NCBI GenBank assembly: GCA_028583685.1
Contig: JAMXIF010001195.1
Coordinates: forward strand, 20,611,507 to 20,675,506
Direction: 5' to 3'
DNA length: 64,000 nucleotides
Origin: Petaurus breviceps papuanus
Lineage: Eukaryota; Chordata; Mammalia; Diprotodontia; Petauridae
Positions 1 to 11,100 of this stretch are shown piece after piece. The position numbers and the translations under genes were made by a program. Below the pieces are notes generated by a model, which was not told the origin of the DNA, did not search any database, and saw only the letters and a list, made by a program, of their open reading frames with translations. Numbering within the stretch: position 1 is the first letter of the stretch; every line of letters begins with the position of its first letter.

Positions 1-295
1 TTGCATATAGAAGTAAAAGTCATAACATTTAGAGCTAGAAAAGTCTTTCTATCAACCCTGCCAATTAACCCCAAATATCACTGGGTCTTCCCATCAGCCC
101 TTGCAGCTGATCTCCTTTACATGTTGTCATCCCCAAATTCGAATGCCAGGGGCTTTAGACTGGTTTCTGCCTTGATTTCTCTTGCTTCTCCAGCTCTTCA
201 CATAGTGCTTGGCATACACATATATGTATATATGCATTCATTCATTTCTGCGATTGCTGTGCCATTGGTAGTATTATCTGCATGAACATGGAGAA
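1..295. other. Unassigned AT-rich sequence
   Basis: No repeat family or conserved coding pattern was recognised. A 94-codon open frame crosses it but has no recognisable motif and runs off the window edge, so it is not called as a gene. Confidence 0.5.
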
Positions 296-580
296 CAGGA
301 AAAGTATTGAAGGATTAACCCAGTGAAAGTGTTCCTGTTTTCAAAAAGGGAGGGGAATAGTCTTAAAATTATAGGCCAGTAAAGTTGACTCCTATATCTG
401 TGAAAAAGCTAGAAGAAATCCTTAAAGGAATATTTAGTGAACATTTAGAAGAAGGAAGTTCTGATTACAAAGAGTAAGCATGGGTCCAGCAAGAACAGAT
501 CATGCCAAAGTAGCCTTATTTCTATTTTTGACCACATTATTTAACTAGTAGATTTAGGGTACCGCTATAGATACTAGTGT
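296..580 (+). mobile_element. L3/CR1 LINE, reverse-transcriptase part (segment 1 of 3)
   Basis: The sense strand follows the CR1/L3 ORF2 pattern 'gccagtaaag...agaagaaatccttaaaggaat...agaacagatcatgccaaag...accacattatttaactag', the stretch before the catalytic reverse-transcriptase core. It stops at a TA-rich microsatellite and a solo LTR. The same element resumes after them at about 1218 and 1673. It is old and has no usable frame. Confidence 0.65.
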
Positions 581-681
581 TATACATACATACATACATA
601 TATATATATATGTATGTATGTATATGTATATATATATTATCTGTATACCTATATACACATATACACTGTATACATATATAC
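581..681. repeat. (CATA)n/(TA)n microsatellite
   Basis: Alternating purine-pyrimidine repeats of tacata, tata and tatg units, directly abutting the target site of the solo LTR. Confidence 0.9.
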
Positions 682-686
682 ACATA

Positions 687-1212
687 TGTAATGGGAATGT
701 AAGTTTTAAAGATCTTCCCTGCCCCTAGGCTAATAAAGTGCACCTGGAGCCTGCGGTGGGAGGCTTGTTTTTCAGTAGATACTTCTTGATTGGCCAGTGG
801 GTCAATAAGGTTGTTACATTCTCTGAGCCAGGAGAAGGTTATTTAAGCCCTGATTTGTAGCTTTCTTTTGGGGCTCACTTTGAGAAGTGTTTTGTGATTT
901 GATATGGATTCTGGGAAGCCATTTTCCAGAGCCCCCGGCTTTGAAAAACCCAGATGTTGATTTGGTATGGATGTAATGGTTGGACAGTTTGGAAAGCTGT
1001 CTACTTCATCTGTTTCTGTCTTGATAATTCTGTCTGTATACTCTGAAGTTCAGGGTGGTGACCTTTTTCCCCTGAACTAGGTTAACAATACATATTTGAC
1101 TGATTTAAGTGAGCTTGTTAACCCATTTTGAGTTGCTTTCCTTTATCAAAGCAGATCCAAGAACCTGTGTTGGCAGCAAACCCTGATGACACTTGGGGTG
1201 CTTGCTGCCACA
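687..1212 (+). mobile_element. Solo LTR, endogenous retrovirus (class III-like), family A copy 1
   Basis: Begins TGTAATGGGAATG and ends TGCTGCCACA, giving TG...CA termini. It is flanked by the 5-bp direct repeat ACATA (682-686 and 1213-1217). It shares its whole length with the LTRs at 25100, 36601 and 51052, and is the only one on the plus strand. Orientation is inferred from an ATTGG (CCAAT) box upstream of a TATA-like site near 840, as in the other copies. No internal viral region adjoins it, so it is a solo LTR. It is visibly more diverged than the 25100/51052 pair, hence older. A 5-bp duplication is typical of ERVL/class III elements; the class call is inference. Confidence 0.85.
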
Positions 1213-1217
1213 ACATA

Positions 1218-1384
1218 TAATAGCAAAATATCTCATACTACTATGAAAATGATGGAAAATTGGGGTTAAGTAATAAGATAAATTCAGAGTTATTTGCACA
1301 ATTAGTTCAATGAGTAGTCAATAATGGTTCACTTTCAGCCTTGAAAGATATATTCAGTAGAAGTATTTGTGTTTATAAACAAGG
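1218..1384 (+). mobile_element. L3/CR1 LINE (segment 2 of 3)
   Basis: Includes a 'caatgagtagtcaataatggttcactttcag' like stretch typical of L3/CR1 ORF2, downstream of segment 1 in element order. It lies between the solo LTR and a SINE, so it is read as the middle of the same split LINE. Similarity is weak. Confidence 0.45.
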
Positions 1385-1672
1385 CAACTAGGTGATGAGG
1401 TGGACAGAGTGCTGGTCCTGGAGTCAGGATGACCTAAATTCAAATCTGACATCAAATACTAGCTGAGTGACTACTACATATGGACAAGTGCCTCAACCTC
1501 TGTTTGCCTCAGTTTCCTAATCTGTAAAATGAGTATTATAATAATAGCCCCTTCCTCCTAAGGTTGTTGTGAGGATCAAATGTTAACAATTGTAAAGTAC
1601 TTAACATAGTGCCTAGCATATAGTAAGCACTATATAAATCTTAACTGCTATTATTATTATTGATTGCTTTTC
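1385..1672 (+). mobile_element. MIR/Ther-type CORE-SINE
   Basis: A tRNA-like head ('ggtcctggagtcaggatgac') is followed by the CORE-type 'tgcctcagtttcctaatctg' and 'ggttgttgtgaggatcaaatg', an L2-like tail 'agtgcctagcatatagtaag' and a terminal (TTA)n. It is nearly complete and sits inside the L3/CR1 element. Confidence 0.85.
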
Positions 1673-2312
1673 TAAAGCCATGGCATTCTTATCAAATTTG
1701 CAGATGACACAAAGATAATGGAGAGATAAAACAATGGATAAAAGAATCAGGATCCAAAAAGTTCTTGATGGGTCATAGTACTGGACAAAACTGAATAAGA
1801 AGTTCAATAGTATTAAATATAAAGCCATTGGGGGGGGGTGTTAAAAAATCATCTTCTATAGTATAGGGGAAGCATGGTCAGACAATTCAACTAAAAAAAT
1901 CCAAGGATTTTAATGTATTACAAGTGCAATATGTCAGCACCATGAGATGCCCACCAAAAGAGTGGATGGAATCCTTTATAGCTTTCATAGGCAGTTTTTT
2001 AAATAAGTTTTTGGAGTAAGAAAGTGATGGTTCCTCTATACTATGTCCTGATCAAATAACATCTGCAGGGTACTACGCACCTCATTTTAAAAATACTGAA
2101 AAACTAGGCAGCTTAATTGTGTGAATATTGAGTGAAGGATCTAGAGTTGTTTATCATAGAGAAGAATAATTAGATGTCTTCAAGCAGAGTCTGGATTATC
2201 ACAAGCTGTGTATGCATTTTGTGGGGGTAAATTCCTTTTGGGATCTATGTTGGACGAGCATAGTCACTGAGGTCTTTTTCAACTCTAAAATTATATTATT
2301 CTATGAAATTAA
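1673..2312 (+). mobile_element. L3/CR1 LINE, 3' part (segment 3 of 3)
   Basis: Starts with 'cttatcaaatttgcagatga', the CR1/L3 coding region for the catalytic FADD-type motif (here reading FADDT). It ends with the diagnostic 3' terminus 'actctaaaattatattattctatga'. The 'cttcaagcagagtctgg' phrase just upstream is also typical. The copy is old and frame-broken, and short stretches are missing. Confidence 0.8.
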
Positions 2313-2671
2313 TTTGAGGAAATTTCTACTTAAAGGTAAATGGACACTTCAGGACAAAGTGGGTAGAGAGCTACCCTCAAAAATCAAGATCTGGATTCAA
2401 GTCCTGCCTTTAATATGTCTGTGTGATCACAGGAAAATTAGTCACCCTTTCAGTGTCTTGCTCAACTCCATAAAATTAAAAAAGGGTTACTGAACAATGT
2501 TGGCAGAATAAATTATAGAAGTGGGAGTTCCTTACACTAATGTTAAAGAATTTCTAAAACAGCAATACCAAAATATAAAATATCACAATCATGTAATATC
2601 TCTTGTGTATTTTCTTTATTCTTAAAGGTCTCAAATATTGTGCTGCACATTCTACCACACCCTCACATAGA

Positions 2672-2673
<2 letters not shown>
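2313..2673. other. Unassigned sequence
   Basis: Nothing recognised beyond AT-rich unique-looking DNA. Confidence 0.5.
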
Positions 2674-2731
<58 letters not shown>

Positions 2732-2767
2732 CCCCTCTCTCCCCTTTTCTCTTTCCCTCCCGCCCCT
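2674..2767. repeat. (CT)n pyrimidine tract
   Basis: About 23 uninterrupted CT units followed by an impure C/T tract. It produces serine/leucine-rich spurious open frames on the plus strand. Confidence 0.95.
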
Positions 2768-3746
2768 CATAAAAATGAGCGTATCAGCATGTGTTCAGTT
2801 GCTGAAAGCTATTTTGCAATTTGTACCCTCTGAGCCCTGAGGGGGAAAATCAATCACAATATTACATTTTTAAGATGAGATTTTCTGTTTCCTTTTGTGA
2901 GTTTAAGATATTGATCTGCTCATGTGAAGCCTGTGTTAAGAATGTTTGTTATACAAGAATGTGGTGAATTCTGGCATACTGCATTTTTCCATCTTAATTG
3001 AAGAACAGCCTCTGTTTTCACTGTATTTTTGTGTTCTTATAATTGTGGGAATGAGGATGAAGGTTTCCTTTTAAAAAATGTACATTTGTTCTATTTGCCC
3101 AGGTAATATGATTTTAAAACATAATATAAAATGCAATTGTGGAAATTTGAAAGTGGTTTATGAAGAACATAATCTTTATGTTTTGTAAGTTAGCCTTATA
3201 AATTGAGAAAATAACCTGTGAGCCTACAAATATCTTCATCAGTTCATTAACACTGGAAATAGTTTAAATAGGTAAATAGTCATTCTCTGGATAAAGCTAA
3301 TGAAGAGAGCAGTGCTGTATAACAAATATGCCTTTGGGATTACGACCAGCAAATAGTCTTGGAAGAAAAATGAAACCCTCTGCTTTAGTAGATAAAAGAG
3401 TTATTTCCCCCTAAGCCATCCAGCACCTAGATATTGTTAGACCAAGAAGATTTTCTGTGCTTTTGGAAACAGTGATACAATAGCCTAATTACGTTGAGAC
3501 TTACAGGAAACTTGGAGGGCAGATGTCCTAGGGAAGCAGTTTGAGTTTTGGCTTAGTATTAGAAGGAATCTCCTACTTAGATCTTTCAAAAATGGAGCAG
3601 ACTACTTTTTATGGTAGTGATTTCCCCAGTGCTGTATGTCTTCAAGTAGAAATTGGATCACTAATTTACCATCTAGTGTGATACAGTTAAAGGAACACTG
3701 GATTTGGAATAAGAATCCCAAGGTTTAATACTTTGCTCAATTGTAA
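2768..3746. other. Unassigned sequence
   Basis: AT-rich, with no repeat or coding signature recognised on either strand. Confidence 0.5.
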
Positions 3747-3878
3747 CCAGTGGCACAGTGGATAGAGCACTGGCCCTAGAGTCAGGAGGACCTAAGTTCA
3801 AATCTGTCCTCAGATGTTTACTAGCTGTGTAACCCTGGGTAAGTCATTTAACCCTGATTCCTCAAAACAAAACACACC
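3747..3878 (+). mobile_element. Marsupial tRNA-derived SINE, 5'-truncated
   Basis: Reads 'gtggcacagtggatagagca', 'gagtcaggaggacctaagtt' and 'tagctgtgtaaccctgggta' and ends near 'catttaaccctgattcctc' with an A-rich tail. This is the short marsupial SINE type. Confidence 0.85.
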
Positions 3879-4254
3879 TCTTTGCTCTGCCACTTTCTGC
3901 TACCTTTATGTCCCTTGGTAATTAATTTCCCCTCTGTTAGCATCAGTTTTCTCCTCTATAACATACCCTCCCTCCACAACAGGCTTACTGTTAATATCAA
4001 TTGTGATATTATGCAAAACATAGTATGCAGTGTAAATAGTGCTTATCATTGCCTGAATATTTTAGCACTGATTCATAGGTAATGTATCATATGGAGTAGA
4101 TCACCTCCAAGATGCTCTCACATGCTATAATTCTATGAGACTTATCTGGAAGTCTGCTAAAATTTGTACAATTTGATGAGCTTCTGGACTGCTGGTGTTT
4201 GACTCAGCACTTAGAGATTTATATACTTCATTATTAGGACTTTTGCTAAATATA

Positions 4255-4335
4255 ACATGCATTGTGCTGATTCTCCTGGCTCTGAATGTTCTCTGTTCTG
4301 ATCCATCCTACACACAGCTGCCAGGGTAATCTTTT
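4255..4335 (+). mobile_element. L2 LINE fragment (left of L1 insertion)
   Basis: Contains 'ctgttctgatccatcctacacacagctgcc', the L2 ORF2 region 'caatccatcct...cagctgccaga', and stops in 'gggtaatct'. The L2 continues at about 6130 after the L1, with a similar 'gagcaatct' flank that suggests a decayed target duplication. Confidence 0.6.
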
Positions 4336-6120
4336 TTGTTTTTGTTTTTTTTTTTCATATTTTTTAAAAATTTTATTATTTATTTATTTTTAGCATTCTT
4401 TTTAAATTTTGAGTTCCAAATTCTCTCCCTTTCTCCCACCACCTCCCCCACCCACTGAAATAGCAAACAAAAATATCAATTATACATGTGAAATCATGCA
4501 AAAGATATTTCCATATTTTAAAAAATGAACAAAAGTGAGAAATTTATACTTCAATTTGCAATCAGAATTAATTAGTTTATTTTCTCGAGGTGAATAGCAT
4601 TTTTTTCCTCATGAGCCCTTTGGAATTGTCTTGCATCATTGTATTGATGAGTAGCCAAGTGTTTCACAGTTGGTCATCATTACAACATTACCATTACCTT
4701 CTCCCAGTTCTTCTCACTTCACTTTGCTTCATATAGGTCTTGCCATGTTTTTCTGTAACCAAATCCCTCATCATTTCTCAACAGCACATTTCCCCATGAC
4801 AATCATGTCTCAACTTGTTCACTCATGACCCAATTGACGAGCATCCCCATCAATTTCCACTTCTTTGCCACCACAACAAAACAGCTGCTCTAAGTATTTT
4901 GTTCATATAAGTCCTCTTTCTTTTTCTTTGATCAACCTGAGATAAAGACCTAGTAGTGGTATTGCTGGATGAGCTTGATAGCTCTTTGGGCTTAGTTCCA
5001 AACTGTTCTCCAGAATGGTTGGACCAGTTCTCTGCTCCACCATAATTCATTAGTGCCCAACATTTGTCATTCCTGATAAGAATGAGGGGGAACCTCAGAA
5101 TTATTTTAATTTACCTTTTTCTAATCAATAATGATTTAGAGTATTTTTTCATATGACTATAGATAGCTTTGATTTTTTCTTGTGAAAACTGCTTGTTTAT
5201 ATCTTTTGATCATTTTTCAATTGGGGAATGACTCTTATTTTTATAAATTTGACTCAGTTCTGTATTCAATATATATTTCAAAAATGAGGCCTTTATCAGA
5301 GAAATTTGCTGTAAAATTTTCATTATTGATCTCATTGTCTATGGTACCTTTTAGCAAAATGTCATTTCCCTAATTATCACTATTAGGTCTATTTTTGCTT
5401 TTCCTTTGTCTATCATTATTACTGTCCTGCTTTCTTGGTCCCCTTCCCCCCCCATTTAACTGAAGCATATCAGATTCTGCTCCAGTCCTTTATTCTAACT
5501 CTGTGTGTGTCTTTCTGTTTCAAGTGTGTCTCTTATAAGCAATATGTTGTTGGATTCTGTTTTTTTTTTTTTGCTTTATTTTTGGAGGGCAATTGGGGTT
5601 AAGTGACTTGCCCAAGGTCACACGGCTAGGGGTGTATGTGTGTGTGTATTCAGTATCTGAGGCCGGATTTGAACTCCAGTCCTCCTGACTCCAGGGTTGG
5701 TGCTCTGTTCACTGTGCCACCTAGCTGCCCGGATTCAGTTTTCTAATCCATTCTGCTATTCACTTCCATTTTAAGGGTGACCTCATCCTATTCATATTCA
5801 TAGTTATGATTACTAACTGCTTCTATTTCTACTTCTTTCTCTTTATTCTGTCCCTCCTCAAAAGTCTATTTTGCTACTAATCATTGCCTCCCTTAATCTG
5901 TCCTCCCTTTTATCATCCCTCTGCCTTTTCCTTATCTTCGTCTCCTCCTATTTGCCTAGTGGATAAGTTACATTTCTATACACAACTGAATGTGTATTTT
6001 ATTGTTTGTATGTATGTGTATTCTTCCTTCTTTGAATCAATTCTGATGAGAGTGCGGTTCAATCATTGCCTGCTACACACACACCCCACTCTACACCCAC
6101 TTTCCCCTCCACTATAAAAG
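4336..6120 (-). mobile_element. L1 LINE, minus strand, ORF2 and 3' UTR remnants
   Basis: 4870-5060 is the complement of the marsupial L1 ORF2 end ('ccagaatggttggaccag' is the antisense of 'ccaaccattctggagag'). 5100-5400 is further upstream ORF2. 5490-6110 corresponds to the endonuclease/early ORF2 region ('tctcttataagcaatatgtt'). The middle of ORF2 is missing, so the copy is internally deleted. 4336-4870 is 3' UTR-like. The element lies inside an L2 and carries a SINE at 5563-5730. No usable frame remains. Confidence 0.7.
5563..5730 (-). mobile_element. Short marsupial SINE inserted in L1
   Basis: Antisense order: T-rich start, 'ggcaattggggttaagtgac', 'tgcccaaggtcacacggcta', a GT-rich internal stretch, 'ggatttgaactccagtcctc', 'gtgccacctagctgccc'. 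It is flanked by GGATTCTGTTTT (5552-) and GGATTCAGTTTT (5731-), a target duplication. The GT-rich stretch lies at the same internal site as in several other copies. Confidence 0.9.
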
Positions 6121-6129
6121 CTCTTCCTG

Positions 6130-6600
6130 GAGCAATCTATTATCAACAGGATTTTACTCATGCCATTTTTCTGCTTAAGAAGCTAGAGTGGCTTCATATT
6201 GTCTAATATATCATTAAAAAATCTCCTCAGCCCATTAATTATAGTCCTTTCCCAATCCAATTCTTTTTTTCTCCTGTATGACCCCCAAATGCTTGCTATT
6301 TCCTTTCACAAAGTTACTTATTTCTATGCTGTTACTATCTTTCTAATGCATTCTAGCATTCTATGTCATCCCTCTGCTCATCTCCCAAGCCTTGTCCTCT
6401 GTTTTAGAGAATCCTCCCTAACTTACACTATCTCTGCTCTTAATCCTTTCTTTTGCATCTCTTAAGCATTTGTGATTTTCCCTGAATTATATTATATTAA
6501 ATGTATTTGTGTCCTGCTTAATATTTTTTTCTGCTATTGCTTTTTACATATGTTTTCTCCTCTGAGCCAGATTGCAAAAACCTTATCTTTCCTAAGATCT
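6130..6600 (+). mobile_element. L2 LINE ORF2 C-terminus to 3' region
   Basis: Continues the L2 from 4335: 'ctcatgccatttttctgcttaagaagctagagtggcttc' matches the L2 coding end, followed by 'ctcccaagccttgtcctctg' and 'gagccagattgcaaa' near the 3' UTR. It is old, with many small gaps. Confidence 0.65.
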
Positions 6601-6764
6601 GAATAATACATCTTTAGTAATTTACTAATTCACACAGCAAGGTTGAGATGAAAGGCTTACAGGTTCTCGTTATTAATTTGTAAGCAGCTGGTGGCTGGAA
6701 ATTGATTTTACTAGATACTCAGCTTCACTCTTTGTAAGTGAAGTTGTCTTCCATGAGCCTAGTA

Positions 6765-6842
6765 AGTATCATAGATTTAGATTCCGAAAGGATCTCAGAG
6801 ACCACCTAGGCCAACCCTCTCATTGTACAGATGGGGAAACTG
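6765..6842 (-). mobile_element. MIR-like SINE fragment
   Basis: 'agaccacctaggccaaccctctcattgtacagatggggaaact' is the antisense MIR/CORE-SINE pattern. It is short and diverged. Confidence 0.6.
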
Positions 6843-7118
6843 TTCCAGGAAGCCTTTTCTGACTCATGCCACCTCATTATTCCCTTTTTTGCTGCCTGTT
6901 CTGTCAGTACTCAGCATTAATTTTTAAACATAATTCATGCATTTTCCTTTGTTTTGTGCCTGATTCATGTATGTATAATGTATCCCCTAATTACAATGTA
7001 AATTTCCCAAGAAATAGGATCTTATCTTTTGCATCCTAAGCATCATTAAATACAATGTGGTATGTGGAATAGGGGCTCAGTGAATGCTTGCTAAATAAAT
7101 GAATGAATGAATGAATGG
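6843..7118 (+). mobile_element. L2 LINE 3' end with (GAAT)n tail
   Basis: 'ccaggaagccttttctgact' is the L2 ORF2 C-terminal region. It is followed by 'ggggctcagtgaatgcttgct' and the (GAAT)n tail at 7096-7118 that ends L2 copies. Confidence 0.75.
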
Positions 7119-10100
7119 GCAGTAGCAGACCATGCCATATCACAAATAAATCTAAGAATAAAATGAATTTTAAAAAGCAAATTAGTTTCCTGGCTAGTAT
7201 TCTCTGGCTTATTGAAAATACTTGGAACAATGAATTTATCCATATGAGATCTTACCTTTTGTTGAAATTGTGTTTTTGCTTGAAGTATTTATAAGTATTT
7301 TTGTGATGTCTGAACTGCCAAGATTGATTTTGCATTAGGGGCACTGCCCTGCTTCTCACTACTTCTTCTGTGGATCTAATTAACATTTTTCAAGATAAAG
7401 CTTCAGTTTTGTATAACCCGAGTATAGTGATTGTGAGGGAGGTAGGAGCCCCATACTCTGCCTATTTCCCTAGAAATAGCATTTGGTTGAAATTCAATCA
7501 TGATATAATGGTTCAAATGAGATTCCTTGGTTTACATATTTTTCCCCACTTATTGGTGATCCAACTAGTTTATTTCGTAGTCATGAAAAAATGTTACTAC
7601 AAGTGTTTATATTCCGGTTTCCCAACTGATAGATATTTTCATTTTGACAGAGATTGTTCCTTTTCCCCAGTGGCTACTAGAAATATTTTCTTCCTCATAC
7701 ATTAGGAGAATATAAACCAAATGCATGGGTGCTGTGTGGGAGGATTCATATATTCCCTTTTGTGGCTCTATTATGGCTTTAGAAATGAGTCCAAATTTGG
7801 CAATTATGTCACTATTGTAGACGTAGAATATAACTCACTAAAAATAAATATTTTGAGTGTTTTTGTTGTGTGTTGGATCAGATTTGCTACATCAACTCTC
7901 TTTCTCTAGTGCTGGATATTAACATTTTAATAGATGAAGTTTCTGACAGCTGAAAAGAGGAAAAAATAAGCATGGTTCTCCTGAGCTAGAAACACATGGT
8001 GGAATATAGGTTGAGCTCAGACAGAGGACAGTTTGGCCTCTTGAATATTATTCATATCATGTCCTGGCTCCTTCCTCCCTCCCGTGTATTGTATCCCTTA
8101 TTCTCTGGCGTCCTTTATCATCTGCTCTGTTTCCTTTCCTTTTTGATGCTCTCTATTTTCCTCCTTTCTGCCCTATTTTTGTAAGCTCTTCTATTTCTGC
8201 TTAGTGGTCCCTTGTCACTGTATTGTTTGTATTCAGGATGCAGGTAGCAATGAAACTTGTTAGAATTATGATTCTTGGCAGGCTGTCAGACAAAGACTGC
8301 TTGGATGCTAATAAATTTCATTCTGTTATTCATATCCAGAATAGAAAACAAAGGAAAGCATGTGCAATAAAGAAATAGGCACATTTCCCCTTTAACAAGA
8401 GCTATACCAAAGGGTTTCCCTACATCGGACTTTAGTGAAATCCTTGTGGAAATACCTTGGGGCTTGCTTGTGGTGTAGTTTTTATCTCCCCCTCTCACCC
8501 CTATCTACCCTTAGTGTTATTCCCAGTGTAGAATAATGGGCTAGTAGCATTAGTCATGTCTGTCCATCTGTCTCCTCCTTTTCCCTCCTGGGATGCAAAT
8601 AGTTGACAATTATTTGGCAGGCTCAGAGGCTAACTTTGCAGCTTTGCTGCTGCCTACACTGTGTATTGCAGGTGGGCTGTTTAATAGACACCCTGGTTCC
8701 ACAAAAAGGCTTCATTAGTTGCCTTTCTTTCTTTATGGGTCTTCTTGTTCAGATGTGGAAGGACACAGTTCACTTCATAGTGGTACTGAGGTAAGCCAAA
8801 AGGAGAAGAAATGATCACTATATCCTACTGTTACATTAAGCCTGATTGTTTCCCACCCATGGTCTACATAATTGGACCCAATGAAATCCATGGAGGAAGC
8901 TTTTTGTGTGTTTATTTTGTGTAAGAAGATGAAATTTCAATCCTCCCTTTTTCCCTGAGAGCAGAATGGGCCTTCTCTCTTATACACCCTTTCTCAATTT
9001 TAGGAGTACAGAAATTCTTCCAGGCTATTTTCTATTATGGGATATTTCCTTAAAAGTATAGCAATACCTATACCAATAAATGGTTCTATCTCACTTTCCT
9101 ATATGCCTTTAAGAGGAGGAGGTCATAGCCAGATGCCCAAGTGAGTGTAGCATAGATGAGTGAGTAATGGAGAGAGGGAGGGAATGTGTGTGGGCGTGTG
9201 TGTCTGAATGTAACAAAAAAAAAGGTTTTCTCTTTTTGCTGCAAAGCACACTTTCCTTAGGGCTCAAAAGAGAATGGAATCAACTCAGTCATTGATAAAA
9301 TAGATCCCTAGATACCATTAGTTTCCAAAAAATCTAAATCCCAGGCAAGATAAGTTTTTGGTTCAGAGGCATTTCCTCTCTACTCATGGATTAAATAATT
9401 GAATCTATAAAAGTGTACTTTAACATTTCTATTACGCGAGCACTCTGATGAAGGCTGAATGGAGATTTAACATAAATTAGAATATAAATGTGTTTGAAGC
9501 CACAAAATTTCTCATATAACCTTTTATAAACCTTGGAATTTCCCTTACATCATTAAAATAAAAAAGTCATTACATTTTCACTGTCTTTACTCATTGAAGT
9601 GATAGTGGGGCATGGCCATTTGAAACAACATGAATGCTGTAGGTGTGGCTCTAAAGCTGCCATTTTCTTAGTTTAGGTTCTGTATTGGGACAAAATGAGG
9701 CACTCACTAATCATTGACCATTTAACAAAAGAGGAGGTTTATTTTGCCTTAACAAAGCAAGAATACTCAACTGGATACAGTTGGCACCTAGTTTTACTGG
9801 GATGTGAAGGTGCTCGTTGGTTCCATATGGAAATGCATCTGGTCATTCCGGCATCAGAATATAGTAACTTTCATGGTCCCAGATTCCTAACAAGTGTGAG
9901 AGGCAGGGACTTCCAAAGTTGGTACCATTTATGTTCCCAGATTAGGAAGCTGAATCAGAGAAACCGGGGACAATCACATTGCATGCAGGAAGGAAGCTGT
10001 GTCTGGGTCAGGGAAGCTGCATCAGTATAACCCCTGATCCTACCAAAAGGGGATTTCTCACTAACATGGGTGAAAGCCCAAAGCTCTCTTTATGGATCCG

Positions 10101-10784
10101 TTTAGCAGAAAAAGTCCTTCTACCATCTTGACCTCCACTCATTAGAAGTCTATAGATTATGCCTGCTGAGCCTGAGATCTCTCAGGAATTAAAGGGATTG
10201 TGCTCTCTCAATGTGTGCTAGTTGGCTTTAGCATTATTAATCAGGCAGTTGAAAGATTTCAAGTTGTTGATGAACCAATGGAAGAAGGGACAGCTGTGAA
10301 AACAATGCTTAGTTCCTAATCTCACCCTCTAGTAACCTTTCCTTTATTAGGGTTGATGTGAAACAAATAGATGTATGATTGTGAGTGTGTGTGAGAGAGA
10401 CATACACACAGGGAGACAGAAAAAGAGATTCCTAAACACAAAATTCTCTCTCCATGGTTTCTGTCTGAGAGATTAGGAGACAAATCAATTTTGACATGGG
10501 TAAATTTAAAATATGCATATGGATTTCTCATCTACTCCCTGGGGAAACATTGGTGCTGGGAACAATTGGGGTTACAATTCCATTCAAGTACAAGTGAGAA
10601 AACAATTATATATACAGTCTCTCCTGCCAAAGGTCAGGGTGAGGAAAAGGGTGCTTATTGCAACCTGAATGAATTCTTAGAAGAAGAGAGAGGGGACATT
10701 TGCTGCAGAGTAATCTTGCTGCAATTAACTGCTTAATTTCTTTATGAGCCATGTTCATCTGAAGACTTTGAAGATATAGACATG
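7119..10784. other. Long unassigned stretch
   Basis: About 3.7 kb in which no repeat family was recognised. Two 111-codon plus-strand open frames (7370-7705 and 9695-10030) have no recognisable domain. A short splice-site-flanked segment at 8753-8790 is discussed under findings. This could be unique intronic or intergenic DNA, or very old repeats. Confidence 0.45.
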
Positions 10785-10840
10785 TAACACACACGCACAT
10801 GCACACACACTTGTGTGTGCATGTACGTGTGTGTGTGATA
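10785..10840. repeat. (CA)n/(TG)n repeat
   Basis: 'acacacacgcacatgcacac' followed by 'tgtgtgtgcatgtacgtgtg': a CA run meeting a TG run, which makes an imperfect inverted repeat. Confidence 0.9.
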
Positions 10841-10894
10841 GAACTATTTATTGGCAATGGTATTGCTATACTTTTAAGGAAATATCTCATAATA

Positions 10895-10992
10895 TATATA
10901 GATTACACCCCAAATTACATTACACTTATTTCATATGTTTATACATGTACATACTATCTTCTTAATAGTATATAAGCCCTTGGGAGGCTGGG
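10895..10992 (+). mobile_element. L2 3'-end fragment, lacking the terminus
   Basis: Ends 'cttcttaatagtatataagcccttgggaggctgggact', nearly the same as the L2 3' end at 11965-12143. It then breaks off, so the usual 'gcctggcacatag' end is absent. Confidence 0.5.
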
Positions 10993-11023
10993 ACTTGATG
11001 TAGTGATTTGATGACATACACAC

Positions 11024-11100
11024 CCACACCCCCCCTATATACACATATATGTGTATACACACATGTACATGTACACACATATGTGTACACACACATATAT
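11024..11100. repeat. (CA)n/(TA)n microsatellite
   Basis: Alternating acac, tata and tgtg units with no other structure. Confidence 0.9.

Noticed and set aside
7370-7705. 111-codon plus-strand frame
   Set aside because: AT-rich and hydrophobic by composition, with no recognisable motif.
9695-10030. 111-codon plus-strand frame without low complexity
   Set aside because: No domain, no homologue recognised, no flanking splice or promoter context. Length is within chance expectation for 64 kb.
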